Assembly (NCBI GenBank): GCA_038255255.1
Contig: JBBSLL010000001.1
Location: 62,001 to 126,000 of the forward strand
Direction: 5' to 3'
DNA length: 64,000 nucleotides
Source of the DNA: JBBQNY01 sp038255255
GTDB taxonomy: Bacteria > Pseudomonadota > Gammaproteobacteria > Xanthomonadales > Ahniellaceae
The notes beneath the pieces are model-generated. The model saw nothing but the letters and a program-made list of their open reading frames with translations. It was not told where the DNA came from and made no database searches. This document shows, in pieces, positions 9,340 through 17,806 of this stretch (its first letter is position 1; each line of letters starts with the position of its first letter). The translations under genes were made by a program, and so were the position numbers.

Positions 9340-12300
9340 ATGCTGAGTGTCGGCATCGTGGTGCTGGCCGCGCTGTGCTGGCTCGGAATCCTGTTCGGCA
9401 TCGCCCTTTACGCGGAGCGCCACCCGCACGTGCTGTCGCGGCAGTGGCCCTACGTGTATTCGCTGTCGCTCGCCGTGTACTGCACGTCGTGGACCTTTTT
9501 CGGCACCGTAACCCAGGCCGCGCGGTACGGATGGCCGCTGCCACCGACATTCGTCGGGACCATTCTCCTGTACGTGTTCGCCGCCGGCGCGCTGGTGAAG
9601 CTGGTGCGGCTGGCGCGCGAGTCCAACGCAACTTCGCTCGCCGACTTCATCGCGACCCGGCTCGGCAAGAGTTCCTGGCTCGCCGCGACCGTGACGCTGG
9701 TGGTCGCGCTTGGACTGGTGCCCTACATCGCGCTGCAGCTCAAGGCCGTGGCGATGAGCTATGCGCTGCTGACGCGTTCCGGTGAGGCCACGCCTCCGTC
9801 CGTGTGGCAGGACAGCGCGCTGTACGTGACGCTGACCATGGTGCTCTTCGCAATTGCGTTCGGCACGCGCCGCGTCAGCGCCGCCGAACACAATCGCGGA
9901 CTGGTGCTCGCGATCGCGTTCGAGGCGCTGTTCAAGCTCGCCGCCATGCTGGCCCTGGGCGCATTCGTCTGGTTCGGCCTCGACCTTCCCGACGTGGCCG
10001 TGCGCGCACCGCTGCGCGCACAGACCGGCGCTGGATTTGCGCCGCTGGTGCTGCTCGGCGTGCTCGCGATGTTCACTCTTCCGCACCAGTTCCACGTCGG
10101 CGTCGTCGAGTGCCGCGACGAGCGGCATGTGCGAACCGCGCGCTGGCTGTTCCCCTTGTACCTCGTGCTGATCGCGCTGCCGCTGCTGCCGTTGGCACGT
10201 GCGGGAGAGGCAGTGCTCGGCGCCAGCGGCGTGTCCGCGGACCTGTACGTGCTGGCTTTGCCGCTGTCGCAGGGTTTCGAGGGATTGGCCCTGTTTGCAT
10301 TCCTGGGAGGCTTGAGCGCAGCCACCGGCATGGTCGTGGTCAGCACGCTGACCTTGAGTCTAATGATCGGCAACCACTGGCTCGCCCCTGGTTTGTTGCG
10401 CGGCGCCTGGCTCTCCAAGGGCGGCGACCTGCGTGGCCAGGTGCTGTGGCTGCGGCGGCTCGGGATCTTCGGAATCATGATGCTGGCGTGGGCGTACAGC
10501 CGGTTGATCGCCAGCAACGAAGCGCTCGCCGATGTCGGCGCCGTGTCGTTCTCCGCGCTGGCGACGCTGACACCGGCGCTTGCCTTCGCGGTGTGGCGAC
10601 CGCAAACCCCGCCACGCGCCGTGATCGCGGGCGTCGCCGCGGGCTTCGTCTGCTGGTGCTGGGCGTTGTTGCTGCCGATCACGATCGAGGCGGAAGTCGT
10701 TTCCTCCACGTACCTCGCTGCGCCGTTCGGACTCGCGTGGCTGGCGCCGGATGCGCTGTTCGGGTTGACAGGCTGGAGCCGCGTCGGGCGCGCAGTCGGA
10801 GCGAGCCTCTTCGTCGGCGGCATCGCCACGCTGCTCGTCGCCGGTCTCGGACATTCCGCCAGCCGGCGCGATGCGAGAGGCTTCGATGCGCGCACACTGC
10901 GCAGCGCCGGACGCCGGTTCCTTCCAGCGGACGGCATCGAGGCGCTGCTGCACGGCGCGCCGCCCGATGGCGAGGTGTCCGACGCGATCGAGGCACGGTT
11001 CGAGCGCGAACTGGCGACCGTGCTCGGCGCGGCGTCCGCCCGTCTGCTGCTCGATGCGGCGCGACGCGAGGCCGGCGCATCGCTCGAGACCGTGGCCGCG
11101 ATCGTCGGCGAGGCGACGCAGGACCTGCGCTTCAACCAGCGCGTGCTCGAAGCCGCACTGCAGAACATGAGCCAGGGCATCAGCGTGGTGGATGCCGACC
11201 TGCGGCTGGTCGCGTGGAATCGGCGCTACGCGGAAATTTTCGAATTCGACGACGCGCTGCTCAAGGTGGGCCAACCCATCGCGGACCTGAGCCGCTTTGC
11301 GCTCGCGCGAACGGGCCACCGCGGCGACATCGAAGCCGCGCTGGATCGCAGACTCGCCTTCATGCGGGCGGGCACTCCTCATCTCTCGGAACATCGAATG
11401 CCCGATGGAAGCATCGTGGAGATCCGCGGCAACCCGATGCCGGGCGGTGGCTTCGTCGCCACGTTCACCGACGTAACCGCATTCCGCAAGGCGGAAGGCG
11501 CACTGCGTGAAATCAACGAGACGCTGGAGCAACGCGTAGGGGAACGCACGGCCAGCCTCGACCAGGCGCGCCTCGAGGCAGAGCGCGCCAACGAAGCCAA
11601 GAGCCGCTTTCTCACGGCGGTGGGCCATGACCTGTTGCAGCCGCTGCACGCTGCGCAATTGTTTACCGATGCACTCGCGCAACAACTCGCGGGAGACACC
11701 CAGCGCGCGTCACTGGGGCAGATCCGGGGCGCGCTCGATTCCACGACCGATCTGCTCACAGGGCTGTTCGACATCGCGCGACTGGAAGCCGGCGGCCTGG
11801 CGCCGCAGCCGCGCGACTTCCCGCTCGCGGAGCTGCTCGACCCGCCTGCGTCCGAGTTCCGCGCGTTGGCCGCGGAGCGTGGTCTCGAGTTCGGTTTCGT
11901 GGCGACGCGCGCGTGGACGCGATCCGATCCGCAACTGTTGAGGCGTGTGTTGCAGAATTTCCTGGCCAATGCGGTGCGCTATACGGACCGCGGGCGCGTG
12001 CTGCTCGGCATCCGCCGTGAAGCCGGCCGATTGCGCATCGAAGTGCACGACACCGGGCCCGGCATCGCCAGGGAAGAGCTGGCCCTGGTGTTCGAGGAGT
12101 TCCGGCGCGGCGAAGGCGCGGTCGGGCAGGGGCTGGGCCTCGGTCTCGCGATCGCCGATCGCATCGCGCGACTACTCGACGTACCGCTGCGCGTGCGTAG
12201 CGGTGTTGGACGAGGCACGACGTTCGCGCTGACACTGCCGTGCGTGTCGCCAGGTTCCGCAGGAGAAGGGGTGCCGGCGACGCGGCCCGCACTTGCCGGG

Positions 12301-12663
12301 ATGCGCGTGCTGATCGTCGACAACGATCCACTGGCGCTTGATGCGATGCGCGCGCTGCTCGAAGGCTGGGGCTGCGTGGTGGACGCGGTCGCCGATGGCG
12401 ACGGCGCGAGGGCGGCGGTGGGGGAGCACGGTGCGACGCTGTGGCTACTCGACTACCACCTCGATGCGGGAGACACCGGCGTCGCCCTCTACACCAGGCT
12501 TGCCGCCGAATTCGGCATGCGCTCAACGTTGATCCTGAGCGCCGATGACAGTGGCGATGTGCGCCGCGACGTGCTCGAGCATGCCCTCGTGCTGTTGCAG
12601 AAGCCCGTGCGTCCGCTCGCGCTCAAGTCCGTGCTCGACCGACTGCTCGCGATGCGCGCGTAG
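9340..12663 (+). CDS. Transporter-fused hybrid sensor kinase (CbrA/CrbS/MxtR-like)
   Basis: An 1107-residue membrane protein. Residues 1-500 form a sodium:solute symporter-like bundle of about 13 helices. A PAS domain (about 600-715) and a short coiled coil (EINETLEQRVGERTA) follow, then the phosphoacceptor helix with GHDLLQPLHAAQLF (His763), the ATPase domain (N-box NFLANAVRYTD, GLGLGLAIADRIA) and a C-terminal receiver domain with Asp1038 in LLDYHLD and Lys1088 in QKPVRP. Family members sense carbon-source status and, as CrbS/MxtR, pair with a LuxR-type regulator controlling acetate use. Such a regulator lies 430 bases downstream on the other strand. The signal and direct regulon are inferred. 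Confidence 0.93.
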   Translation: MLSVGIVVLAALCWLGILFGIALYAERHPHVLSRQWPYVYSLSLAVYCTSWTFFGTVTQAARYGWPLPPTFVGTILLYVFAAGALVKLVRLARESNATSLADFIATRLGKSSWLAATVTLVVALGLVPYIALQLKAVAMSYALLTRSGEATPPSVWQDSALYVTLTMVLFAIAFGTRRVSAAEHNRGLVLAIAFEALFKLAAMLALGAFVWFGLDLPDVAVRAPLRAQTGAGFAPLVLLGVLAMFTLPHQFHVGVVECRDERHVRTARWLFPLYLVLIALPLLPLARAGEAVLGASGVSADLYVLALPLSQGFEGLALFAFLGGLSAATGMVVVSTLTLSLMIGNHWLAPGLLRGAWLSKGGDLRGQVLWLRRLGIFGIMMLAWAYSRLIASNEALADVGAVSFSALATLTPALAFAVWRPQTPPRAVIAGVAAGFVCWCWALLLPITIEAEVVSSTYLAAPFGLAWLAPDALFGLTGWSRVGRAVGASLFVGGIATLLVAGLGHSASRRDARGFDARTLRSAGRRFLPADGIEALLHGAPPDGEVSDAIEARFERELATVLGAASARLLLDAARREAGASLETVAAIVGEATQDLRFNQRVLEAALQNMSQGISVVDADLRLVAWNRRYAEIFEFDDALLKVGQPIADLSRFALARTGHRGDIEAALDRRLAFMRAGTPHLSEHRMPDGSIVEIRGNPMPGGGFVATFTDVTAFRKAEGALREINETLEQRVGERTASLDQARLEAERANEAKSRFLTAVGHDLLQPLHAAQLFTDALAQQLAGDTQRASLGQIRGALDSTTDLLTGLFDIARLEAGGLAPQPRDFPLAELLDPPASEFRALAAERGLEFGFVATRAWTRSDPQLLRRVLQNFLANAVRYTDRGRVLLGIRREAGRLRIEVHDTGPGIAREELALVFEEFRRGEGAVGQGLGLGLAIADRIARLLDVPLRVRSGVGRGTTFALTLPCVSPGSAGEGVPATRPALAGMRVLIVDNDPLALDAMRALLEGWGCVVDAVADGDGARAAVGEHGATLWLLDYHLDAGDTGVALYTRLAAEFGMRSTLILSADDSGDVRRDVLEHALVLLQKPVRPLALKSVLDRLLAMRA

Positions 12664-12667
12664 CTTC

Positions 12668-12692
12668 CCCCTCTCCCGCTGGAAGAGAGGGG
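12668..12692. repeat. CCCCTCTC/GAGAGGGG inverted repeat
   Basis: Eight-base arms with a nine-base loop directly after the sensor kinase stop codon. Same family as the palindrome at 921. There is no T-run, so it is a REP-like element rather than a canonical terminator. Confidence 0.7.
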
Positions 12693-12727
12693 TTACGCAT
12701 GGCCCATCATTGCGGTGTGGAAACGGG

Positions 12728-12973
12728 TTACTTGCCGCGCCGCTGTGCGAGCGCGCTGCCCGCCGCCGATTTCGTGGCCTTGGCACTGCGACCATCGGAG
12801 AGGGCTTTCGACGCCGCAGTGGCAGCCTTGGGTGAGGTCTCTTTGTCGGGTGACTTGCGCTGCGCCAGCGCACTGCCTGCGGCGGACTTCGACTTGGCTG
12901 CCGTCGATTTGCTCGACAGCGTCTTCGACGCATTGGTTGCCGCGGGCTTGGACGTGACTTTCTTGGTCGCCAT
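12728..12973 (-). CDS. Small Ala/Ser/Lys-rich two-repeat protein
   Basis: An 81-residue basic protein of almost only Ala, Ser, Lys, Thr and Gln. It contains two copies of a unit ending in SAAGSALAQR, at about residues 30-39 and 69-78, with KAATAASKALSDGRSAKATK between them. I do not recognise an established function; the composition recalls small histone-like or disordered proteins. A clear homologue with the same two-unit layout is encoded at 36234-36485. The upstream reverse-strand sequence has GGAGACAAGCGC before the ATG, a usable ribosome site. It is convergent with the kinase gene. Confidence 0.75.
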   Translation of the reverse strand: MATKKVTSKPAATNASKTLSSKSTAAKSKSAAGSALAQRKSPDKETSPKAATAASKALSDGRSAKATKSAAGSALAQRRGK

Positions 12974-13092
12974 GCGCTTGTCTCCGAAAGGTTTGGGTCA
13001 GGGGTTTTGCGTGCGGCAAAACGCCGCGTCCCAAGACTAGTCCAAGCGTTCGACCGAGCCTTCCGGATGCGCCTACCCCGGTCGTGCAGCGT

Positions 13093-13758
13093 TCACGCTG
13101 GTGTCTGGCGCGCCGGGTCGGTGATCTCGAGTTCGCGCAGGATGACGCTCGCCTGAGTCCGGTTGCGTGCGCCGAGCTTCTCGAAGATCGCGGAGAGGTG
13201 TGCCTTCACCGTACGCTCCTGCACGCCGAGGCGATCGGCGATTTGCTTGTTGAGGAGGCCTTCCGCGACGAGCACCAGCACGCGGAACTGTTGTGGCGTC
13301 AGGCTCGCGAGACGCGCGGCGAGATTGGAATCCGCCGGTGCCGACGGCGCGCGGGTGACCGCGGCACGAAGCGCGGGCGGCAACCACTGTTCGCAGGCGA
13401 GCACGGCGCGGATCGCGCTGCGCAACTCGTCGAGCCCGGCGCTTTTCGGGATGTAGCCGGCAGCGCCGTGATCCAGTGCGCGACGCACTGTGTGCGGGTC
13501 TTCGTTGGCGGACACCAGCACCACCGCGACCGCCGGAAACTGCGCACGGATGGCGGCGAGCCCCGCCAGCCCGTGGTTCCCGGGCATGTGCAGGTCGAGC
13601 AGCACGAGGTCGATGCCCGGTTCGGCCTCGAGTGCGGCGAGTACGCTGTCGAGGGAATCGGCCTCGCGCACTTCCACGTCGGCGACCGCGCCCACCGCCG
13701 CATTGCGCAGCGCGGCGCGGAACAGCGGGTGATCGTCGGCGATCAGCAGCGAGGGCAT
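13093..13758 (-). CDS. LuxR/NarL-family response regulator (CrbR/ErdR-like)
   Basis: A 221-residue DNA-binding regulator. The receiver domain starts with the acidic pair (LLIADDHPLFR), has the phosphoacceptor Asp55 in LLDLHMPG and the conserved Lys in YIPKSAG. The C-terminal LuxR helix-turn-helix (residues about 155-210) carries LTPQQFRVLVLVAEGLLNKQIA and TVKAHLSAIFEKLGARNRTQA. Its layout matches CrbR/ErdR, partners of transporter-fused kinases like the one at 9340. It lies 12 bases upstream of, and in a different operon position from, the 3HB dehydrogenase on the same strand (that gene is transcribed first), so the two are probably co-transcribed. Confidence 0.92.
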   Translation of the reverse strand: MPSLLIADDHPLFRAALRNAAVGAVADVEVREADSLDSVLAALEAEPGIDLVLLDLHMPGNHGLAGLAAIRAQFPAVAVVLVSANEDPHTVRRALDHGAAGYIPKSAGLDELRSAIRAVLACEQWLPPALRAAVTRAPSAPADSNLAARLASLTPQQFRVLVLVAEGLLNKQIADRLGVQERTVKAHLSAIFEKLGARNRTQASVILRELEITDPARQTPA

Positions 13759-13770
13759 GCGTGCGCCCTG

Positions 13771-14544
13771 CTACTGGATCGTCCAGCCGCCATCGACGTC
13801 GATGGTGTGTCCGGTGATGTTGCGTGCGGCGTGCGACATCAGGAACGCGGCGATGCCCGCGAGCTCATCGAACTCGATGAACACGCCCTTCGGCATGGGT
13901 TTGAGCATCACCTCCGAGACCACCGCGGCTTCGGAAATGCCGCGCGTGCGCGCCTGGTCGGTAATCTGCCTGTCGACGAGCGGCGTTTTCACGTAGGTCG
14001 GGCAGATCGTGTTGATGGTGATGTCGGTGCCGGCCGTCTCCAGCGCGACGACTTTGGAAAATCCCAGCAAGCCGTGCTTGGCGGCGACGTAGGCGCTCTT
14101 GTACGGACTCGCCACCAGCGAGTGGATCGAACCGATGTTGACGATCCGACCGAAGCCCCGCGCCCGCATGTCCGGCAGCACCGCGCGCGTCAGGCGCGCG
14201 ACGCCGACCAGCATCACCTGCACCAGGAATTCCCATTTTTCCATCGGGAAATCCTCGAGCGCGGCGACGTGTTGAAGGCCTGCGTTGTTGACCAGGACAT
14301 CGACCGGTCGTGACACCGCCGCGAGACATGCCGCGACGCTTGCATCCGAAGTGACGTCGAGCACGCGCGCCTCGGCCGACGCACCGCTCGCGAGAATGCT
14401 CTTGGCGACGGCCTCGGCGGACTCGGTGGCGATGTCCGTCACCACGACATGGTGGCCGGCGCGCGCCAGTTCGACTGCGATGCCGGCGCCGATGCCGCTG
14501 CCGGCACCGGTGATGAGGATGCAGCGTGGGGATTGTCCGGTCAT
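13771..14544 (-). CDS. bdhA: 3-hydroxybutyrate dehydrogenase (short-chain dehydrogenase)
   Basis: A 257-residue cytosolic SDR enzyme. It has the NAD-binding motif GAGSGIG near residue 14, NNAG, the catalytic Ser in NIGSIHSLV and Tyr/Lys in YVAAKHG. The features GLQHVAALEDFP, LPDMRARGFGRIVNIGS, CPTYVKTPLVDRQI and the end GHTIDVDGGWTIQ fit D-3-hydroxybutyrate dehydrogenases, which oxidise 3HB to acetoacetate. Divergent transcription from a 3HB-oligomer hydrolase, 84 bases away, supports this specificity. The same strand continues into the LuxR-type regulator gene. Confidence 0.9.
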   Translation of the reverse strand: MTGQSPRCILITGAGSGIGAGIAVELARAGHHVVVTDIATESAEAVAKSILASGASAEARVLDVTSDASVAACLAAVSRPVDVLVNNAGLQHVAALEDFPMEKWEFLVQVMLVGVARLTRAVLPDMRARGFGRIVNIGSIHSLVASPYKSAYVAAKHGLLGFSKVVALETAGTDITINTICPTYVKTPLVDRQITDQARTRGISEAAVVSEVMLKPMPKGVFIEFDELAGIAAFLMSHAARNITGHTIDVDGGWTIQ

Positions 14545-14628
14545 GCTGGAAGCCTAGCAGTCCGGCAGTGACGCGCCGTGGTACGAAAGTACGATGCGCC
14601 GGCGCGCGGCGCTTGGTAGCGTGCCGGC

Positions 14629-16452
14629 ATGAACAGAACCCTGCTCCTGCTCCTGCCCGCGTGTACGCTGCTCGCGTGCGCAAGCACGCCCCCGCCACGC
14701 GCCGATCGGCCAGCCCACATGTTCACCGCACAACGAAGCACCGGGCATCGCGGCGACGACGACCTGTTGACGGCCGGCCTCGGCCTCGCGGGGTTGCAGT
14801 CGATCGTCCCGCCGCCGTTCGCGGATCCGGAACAGCCGACCGCATCCGAGCTGCGGCGGCGCGCGATCTGGAGCAACTGGCGTGGCATTGCCGATCTCTC
14901 TCCGACTGGCGGTTACGGAGACTGGTACGGCAGCTTCGCCGCGGTTCCGGGCCGCGAGTTCCACGCGTTTGCGACCGTGCCGGGCGCGCGCCATCCGCAC
15001 CGCGTCATGGCGCAGGTGCCGGATGCGTTCGTGCGCGAGAAGCCGTGCCTCATCGTCACGGCCGCGTCGGGCTCCCGCGGCGCGTACGGAGCCATCTCGG
15101 TGGCGAGCGCGTGGGGATTGCCGAAGGGCTGCGCCGTCGTGCACACCGACAAGGGCGCGGGTACCGACTGGTTCGACCTCGATGCGGGCCTCGGATTCCG
15201 CGCGGATGGCACGTCTGGCGCACGACCGGAAGCCGCGGCCTTTGCACCGGACAGCGGCACCACCGGCGTTGCGTTCAAGCATGCGCATTCGCGCGACAAC
15301 CCCGAGGCAGACTGGGGGCGCCACGTGGGCCAGGCCGCGCATTTCGGCCTGCATGCGCTCGGAGAGGCATTTCCTCAATCCGCGCCCTTCACCTTCGCCA
15401 ACACCCGAGTGATCGCGGTCGGCATCTCGAATGGCGGCGGCGCCGTGCTGCGCGCGCTGGACCTTCCCGACGACGACGGGTTTGCGATCCCCTTCGACGC
15501 GGTGGTGGTCGGCGAGCCCAATATCACCGTGGAAGGGGCGCGTCCGCTTTACGACGTAGCCACGGAGGCTGCACTGCTGATGCCGTGCGCGATGCTGCAC
15601 CTGAAAGGCCTGCCGCAGCCGCCGATGGCCGCGCAGTCGACGCCGGGCTGGACGCTGCGCTGCGCTTCGCTCAAGGCGGCGGGCATCCTCGAGGGCGTCG
15701 ACACCGCAGCGCAGGCACGTTCGGCGTACGACAAGTTGATGGCGAACGGCTGGACCGATGCCGCATTGCGCGCAGGCGCACTGTCGGTGGGTTTCGACGT
15801 ATGGCGCGCGGTTGCAGTGACCTACGCGTCGGCCTATGGCCGCTACGGTGCGGGCGAGCATCCGTGCGGCTTTGCGTTTTCTGCGCAGAATCCCGACTTC
15901 AGCCCGCGTGCCGCCACCGCTGCGGAGCGCGTTTCCTGGTGGAGCGACGCCGCTGGAATCCCGCCGGGCAACGGTGTTGGCATCGTCGATACGCGCCTCG
16001 CCGGCAGCGACCCATTCCTGCCGGGGCTCCAGTGCCTGCGCGCGCTCTGGGACGGCGCCGGCGCGGACGCCGAACGCCTGCGCAAGGGCGTGCGCGAAGT
16101 GCAGGCATCGCTGCCGCGCGCCGGCGTTCCCGTTTTCATCCTGCATGGCGTCGACGATGGCCTGGTGCCGATGGCTTTCACCAGTGCGCCGTATGTCGCC
16201 ATGGCGAAGGACGCGGGCCGCGACGTGCGCTTCTGGCAGGTCCGCAACGCGCAGCACTTGGATGCATTCCTCGCATTTCCGGAGTACGGCGCGCGTTATG
16301 TGCCCCTGCTTCCGTACGTGTTCGCGGCGCTGGACCGGGTGTCTGCCCATCTGGACGGCCGCGCGCCGATGCCTCGCGATGCAGTGATCGACGCACGTCC
16401 GCGCCCAGCGGACCGCCCGCTGTCGGCCGCAGACCTCGCCATCCCACGCTGA
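14629..16452 (+). CDS. 3-hydroxybutyrate-oligomer hydrolase, lipoprotein
   Basis: A 607-residue protein with a lipoprotein signal peptide (MNRTLLLLLPACTLLAC; lipobox LLAC at about residue 17), so it is exported and lipid-anchored. It matches the D-(-)-3-hydroxybutyrate oligomer hydrolase family, which cuts water-soluble 3HB oligomers, made when polyhydroxybutyrate is degraded, into 3HB. Features include the opening segment TAGLGLAGLQ, the likely nucleophile Ser in VGISNGGGAVLRAL, and FILHGVDDGLVP plus NAQHLDAFL near the C-terminus for the Asp and His of the triad. The divergent neighbour would oxidise the product. Intracellular members of the family exist, so the anchor is a point of interest. 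Confidence 0.9.
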   Translation: MNRTLLLLLPACTLLACASTPPPRADRPAHMFTAQRSTGHRGDDDLLTAGLGLAGLQSIVPPPFADPEQPTASELRRRAIWSNWRGIADLSPTGGYGDWYGSFAAVPGREFHAFATVPGARHPHRVMAQVPDAFVREKPCLIVTAASGSRGAYGAISVASAWGLPKGCAVVHTDKGAGTDWFDLDAGLGFRADGTSGARPEAAAFAPDSGTTGVAFKHAHSRDNPEADWGRHVGQAAHFGLHALGEAFPQSAPFTFANTRVIAVGISNGGGAVLRALDLPDDDGFAIPFDAVVVGEPNITVEGARPLYDVATEAALLMPCAMLHLKGLPQPPMAAQSTPGWTLRCASLKAAGILEGVDTAAQARSAYDKLMANGWTDAALRAGALSVGFDVWRAVAVTYASAYGRYGAGEHPCGFAFSAQNPDFSPRAATAAERVSWWSDAAGIPPGNGVGIVDTRLAGSDPFLPGLQCLRALWDGAGADAERLRKGVREVQASLPRAGVPVFILHGVDDGLVPMAFTSAPYVAMAKDAGRDVRFWQVRNAQHLDAFLAFPEYGARYVPLLPYVFAALDRVSAHLDGRAPMPRDAVIDARPRPADRPLSAADLAIPR

Positions 16453-16510
16453 TCGCTACAGCGCGAGGCGTGTAAGCTCTGCGCCGGGTTTTTGCGCCAG
16501 GTTCGAGTCG

Positions 16511-17806
16511 ATGTCGAAAAAGTTGCGGGATGTAGCGGTCGGGTCGCCGCTCGCGCGGTGGGTCCTGTTGATCGCGTGCGCGATGGCGGGCGGGGTGTCG
16601 CCGGTCGAGACCCATGCGCAGGACAAGCCCTCTGCGGAACCCTCGCGCCAATACAGGCTCGATTACACCGCCGAATTCATCCCGGCGCGCAAGGGCGCGC
16701 GAGTGAGCATCGCCGCGCGGCCCGATGAGGGCCGGCTCAAGGTTCTCGACTTCTACATGCCGGCGGCGCGTTACGTCGATATTCGCGGCGATGGCCGCAT
16801 CACGCGCAATGGCGACCGCGTGGTGTGGGTCATCCCGCGCAAGGGCGGCACGCTTGGATTCTTCCATCTCATCGACCACCGGCGTGCATCGGGCGCGTAC
16901 GACGCGCGCATCACGAAAAACTGGGCCATCGTTCGCGGCGATGACCTGTTTCCCGCTGCAATCACCACGGCTACACGCCATTCCGATGCCCGCGCGCGCC
17001 TGCACTTCAAGCTTCCGAAGGGCTGGACCAGCGTCGAAACGCCGTACCTGCCCACGCGCAAGTCCGGCGGTGGACTGGTGGTGGCCGGCTCCGGGCGCAT
17101 TCTCGAACGCCCAACTGGCTGGATGATCGCAGGCCAGCTCGGCACGCGTCGCGAGAAGATCGACGGCACCTCGGTGGTCGTGTCGTCTCCGATCGGGCAG
17201 GGCATGCGACGCCAGGACATCATGGCGATGGTCAACTGGCATCTGCGCGAGATGGACTCCGCATTCTCCGGACTCCCGCGCAAGATCCTTATCGCGGGTG
17301 CCGGCGACCCCATGTGGCGTGGCGGATTGAGCGGGCCACGTTCGCTGTGGATGCATTCGGATCGTCCCCTGATCAGCGAAAACGCCACCAGCTCGCTGCT
17401 GCACGAACTGGTGCACGTCATTACCGGAATCAGCGGCGCCAAGGGATCCGACTGGATCGTCGAGGGCATCGCCGAGTTCTACTCGGTCGAATTCATGCGC
17501 CGTGCCGGCACCATCTCGCGGCACCGGTACGACCTTGCGCTGGAAGGCATGCGCAAGCGTTCGGCCGACATCAGGAGACTCGATGCGCGCCATTCCACCG
17601 GCGCCGTGACCGCGCGCGCCGCGTTGCTCTTCGCCGAACTCGACGCCGAGATCCGCAAACGGTCGGGCAACAAGAAGCGCCTCGATCATGTCGTGAGGTT
17701 GCTGCGCGAGAAGAACCGCGTGGGTCCGGCAGACCTTCGTGCAGCGGCCCGCGAGGTACTCGGCCGGGATTCGGCGACGCTCGCCGCAAACCCCCTGCTG
17801 CGCTGA
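16511..17806 (+). CDS. Secreted gluzincin-like metallopeptidase
   Basis: A 431-residue protein with an N-terminal signal segment (VLLIACAMAGG, cleavage near THAQD). Residues 40-200 are beta-rich, like the N-terminal domains of M1/M61 peptidases. The zinc motif HELVH starts at residue 298 and a Glu follows in WIVEGIAEF, giving HExxH-x15-E, three residues shorter than the x18 spacing of classical M1 enzymes. The C-terminal third is helical. The stop codon overlaps the next start by one base (TGATG), so it is translationally coupled to the transporter. Substrate unknown; it could also be a non-peptidase relative. Confidence 0.75.
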   Translation: MSKKLRDVAVGSPLARWVLLIACAMAGGVSPVETHAQDKPSAEPSRQYRLDYTAEFIPARKGARVSIAARPDEGRLKVLDFYMPAARYVDIRGDGRITRNGDRVVWVIPRKGGTLGFFHLIDHRRASGAYDARITKNWAIVRGDDLFPAAITTATRHSDARARLHFKLPKGWTSVETPYLPTRKSGGGLVVAGSGRILERPTGWMIAGQLGTRREKIDGTSVVVSSPIGQGMRRQDIMAMVNWHLREMDSAFSGLPRKILIAGAGDPMWRGGLSGPRSLWMHSDRPLISENATSSLLHELVHVITGISGAKGSDWIVEGIAEFYSVEFMRRAGTISRHRYDLALEGMRKRSADIRRLDARHSTGAVTARAALLFAELDAEIRKRSGNKKRLDHVVRLLREKNRVGPADLRAAAREVLGRDSATLAANPLLR

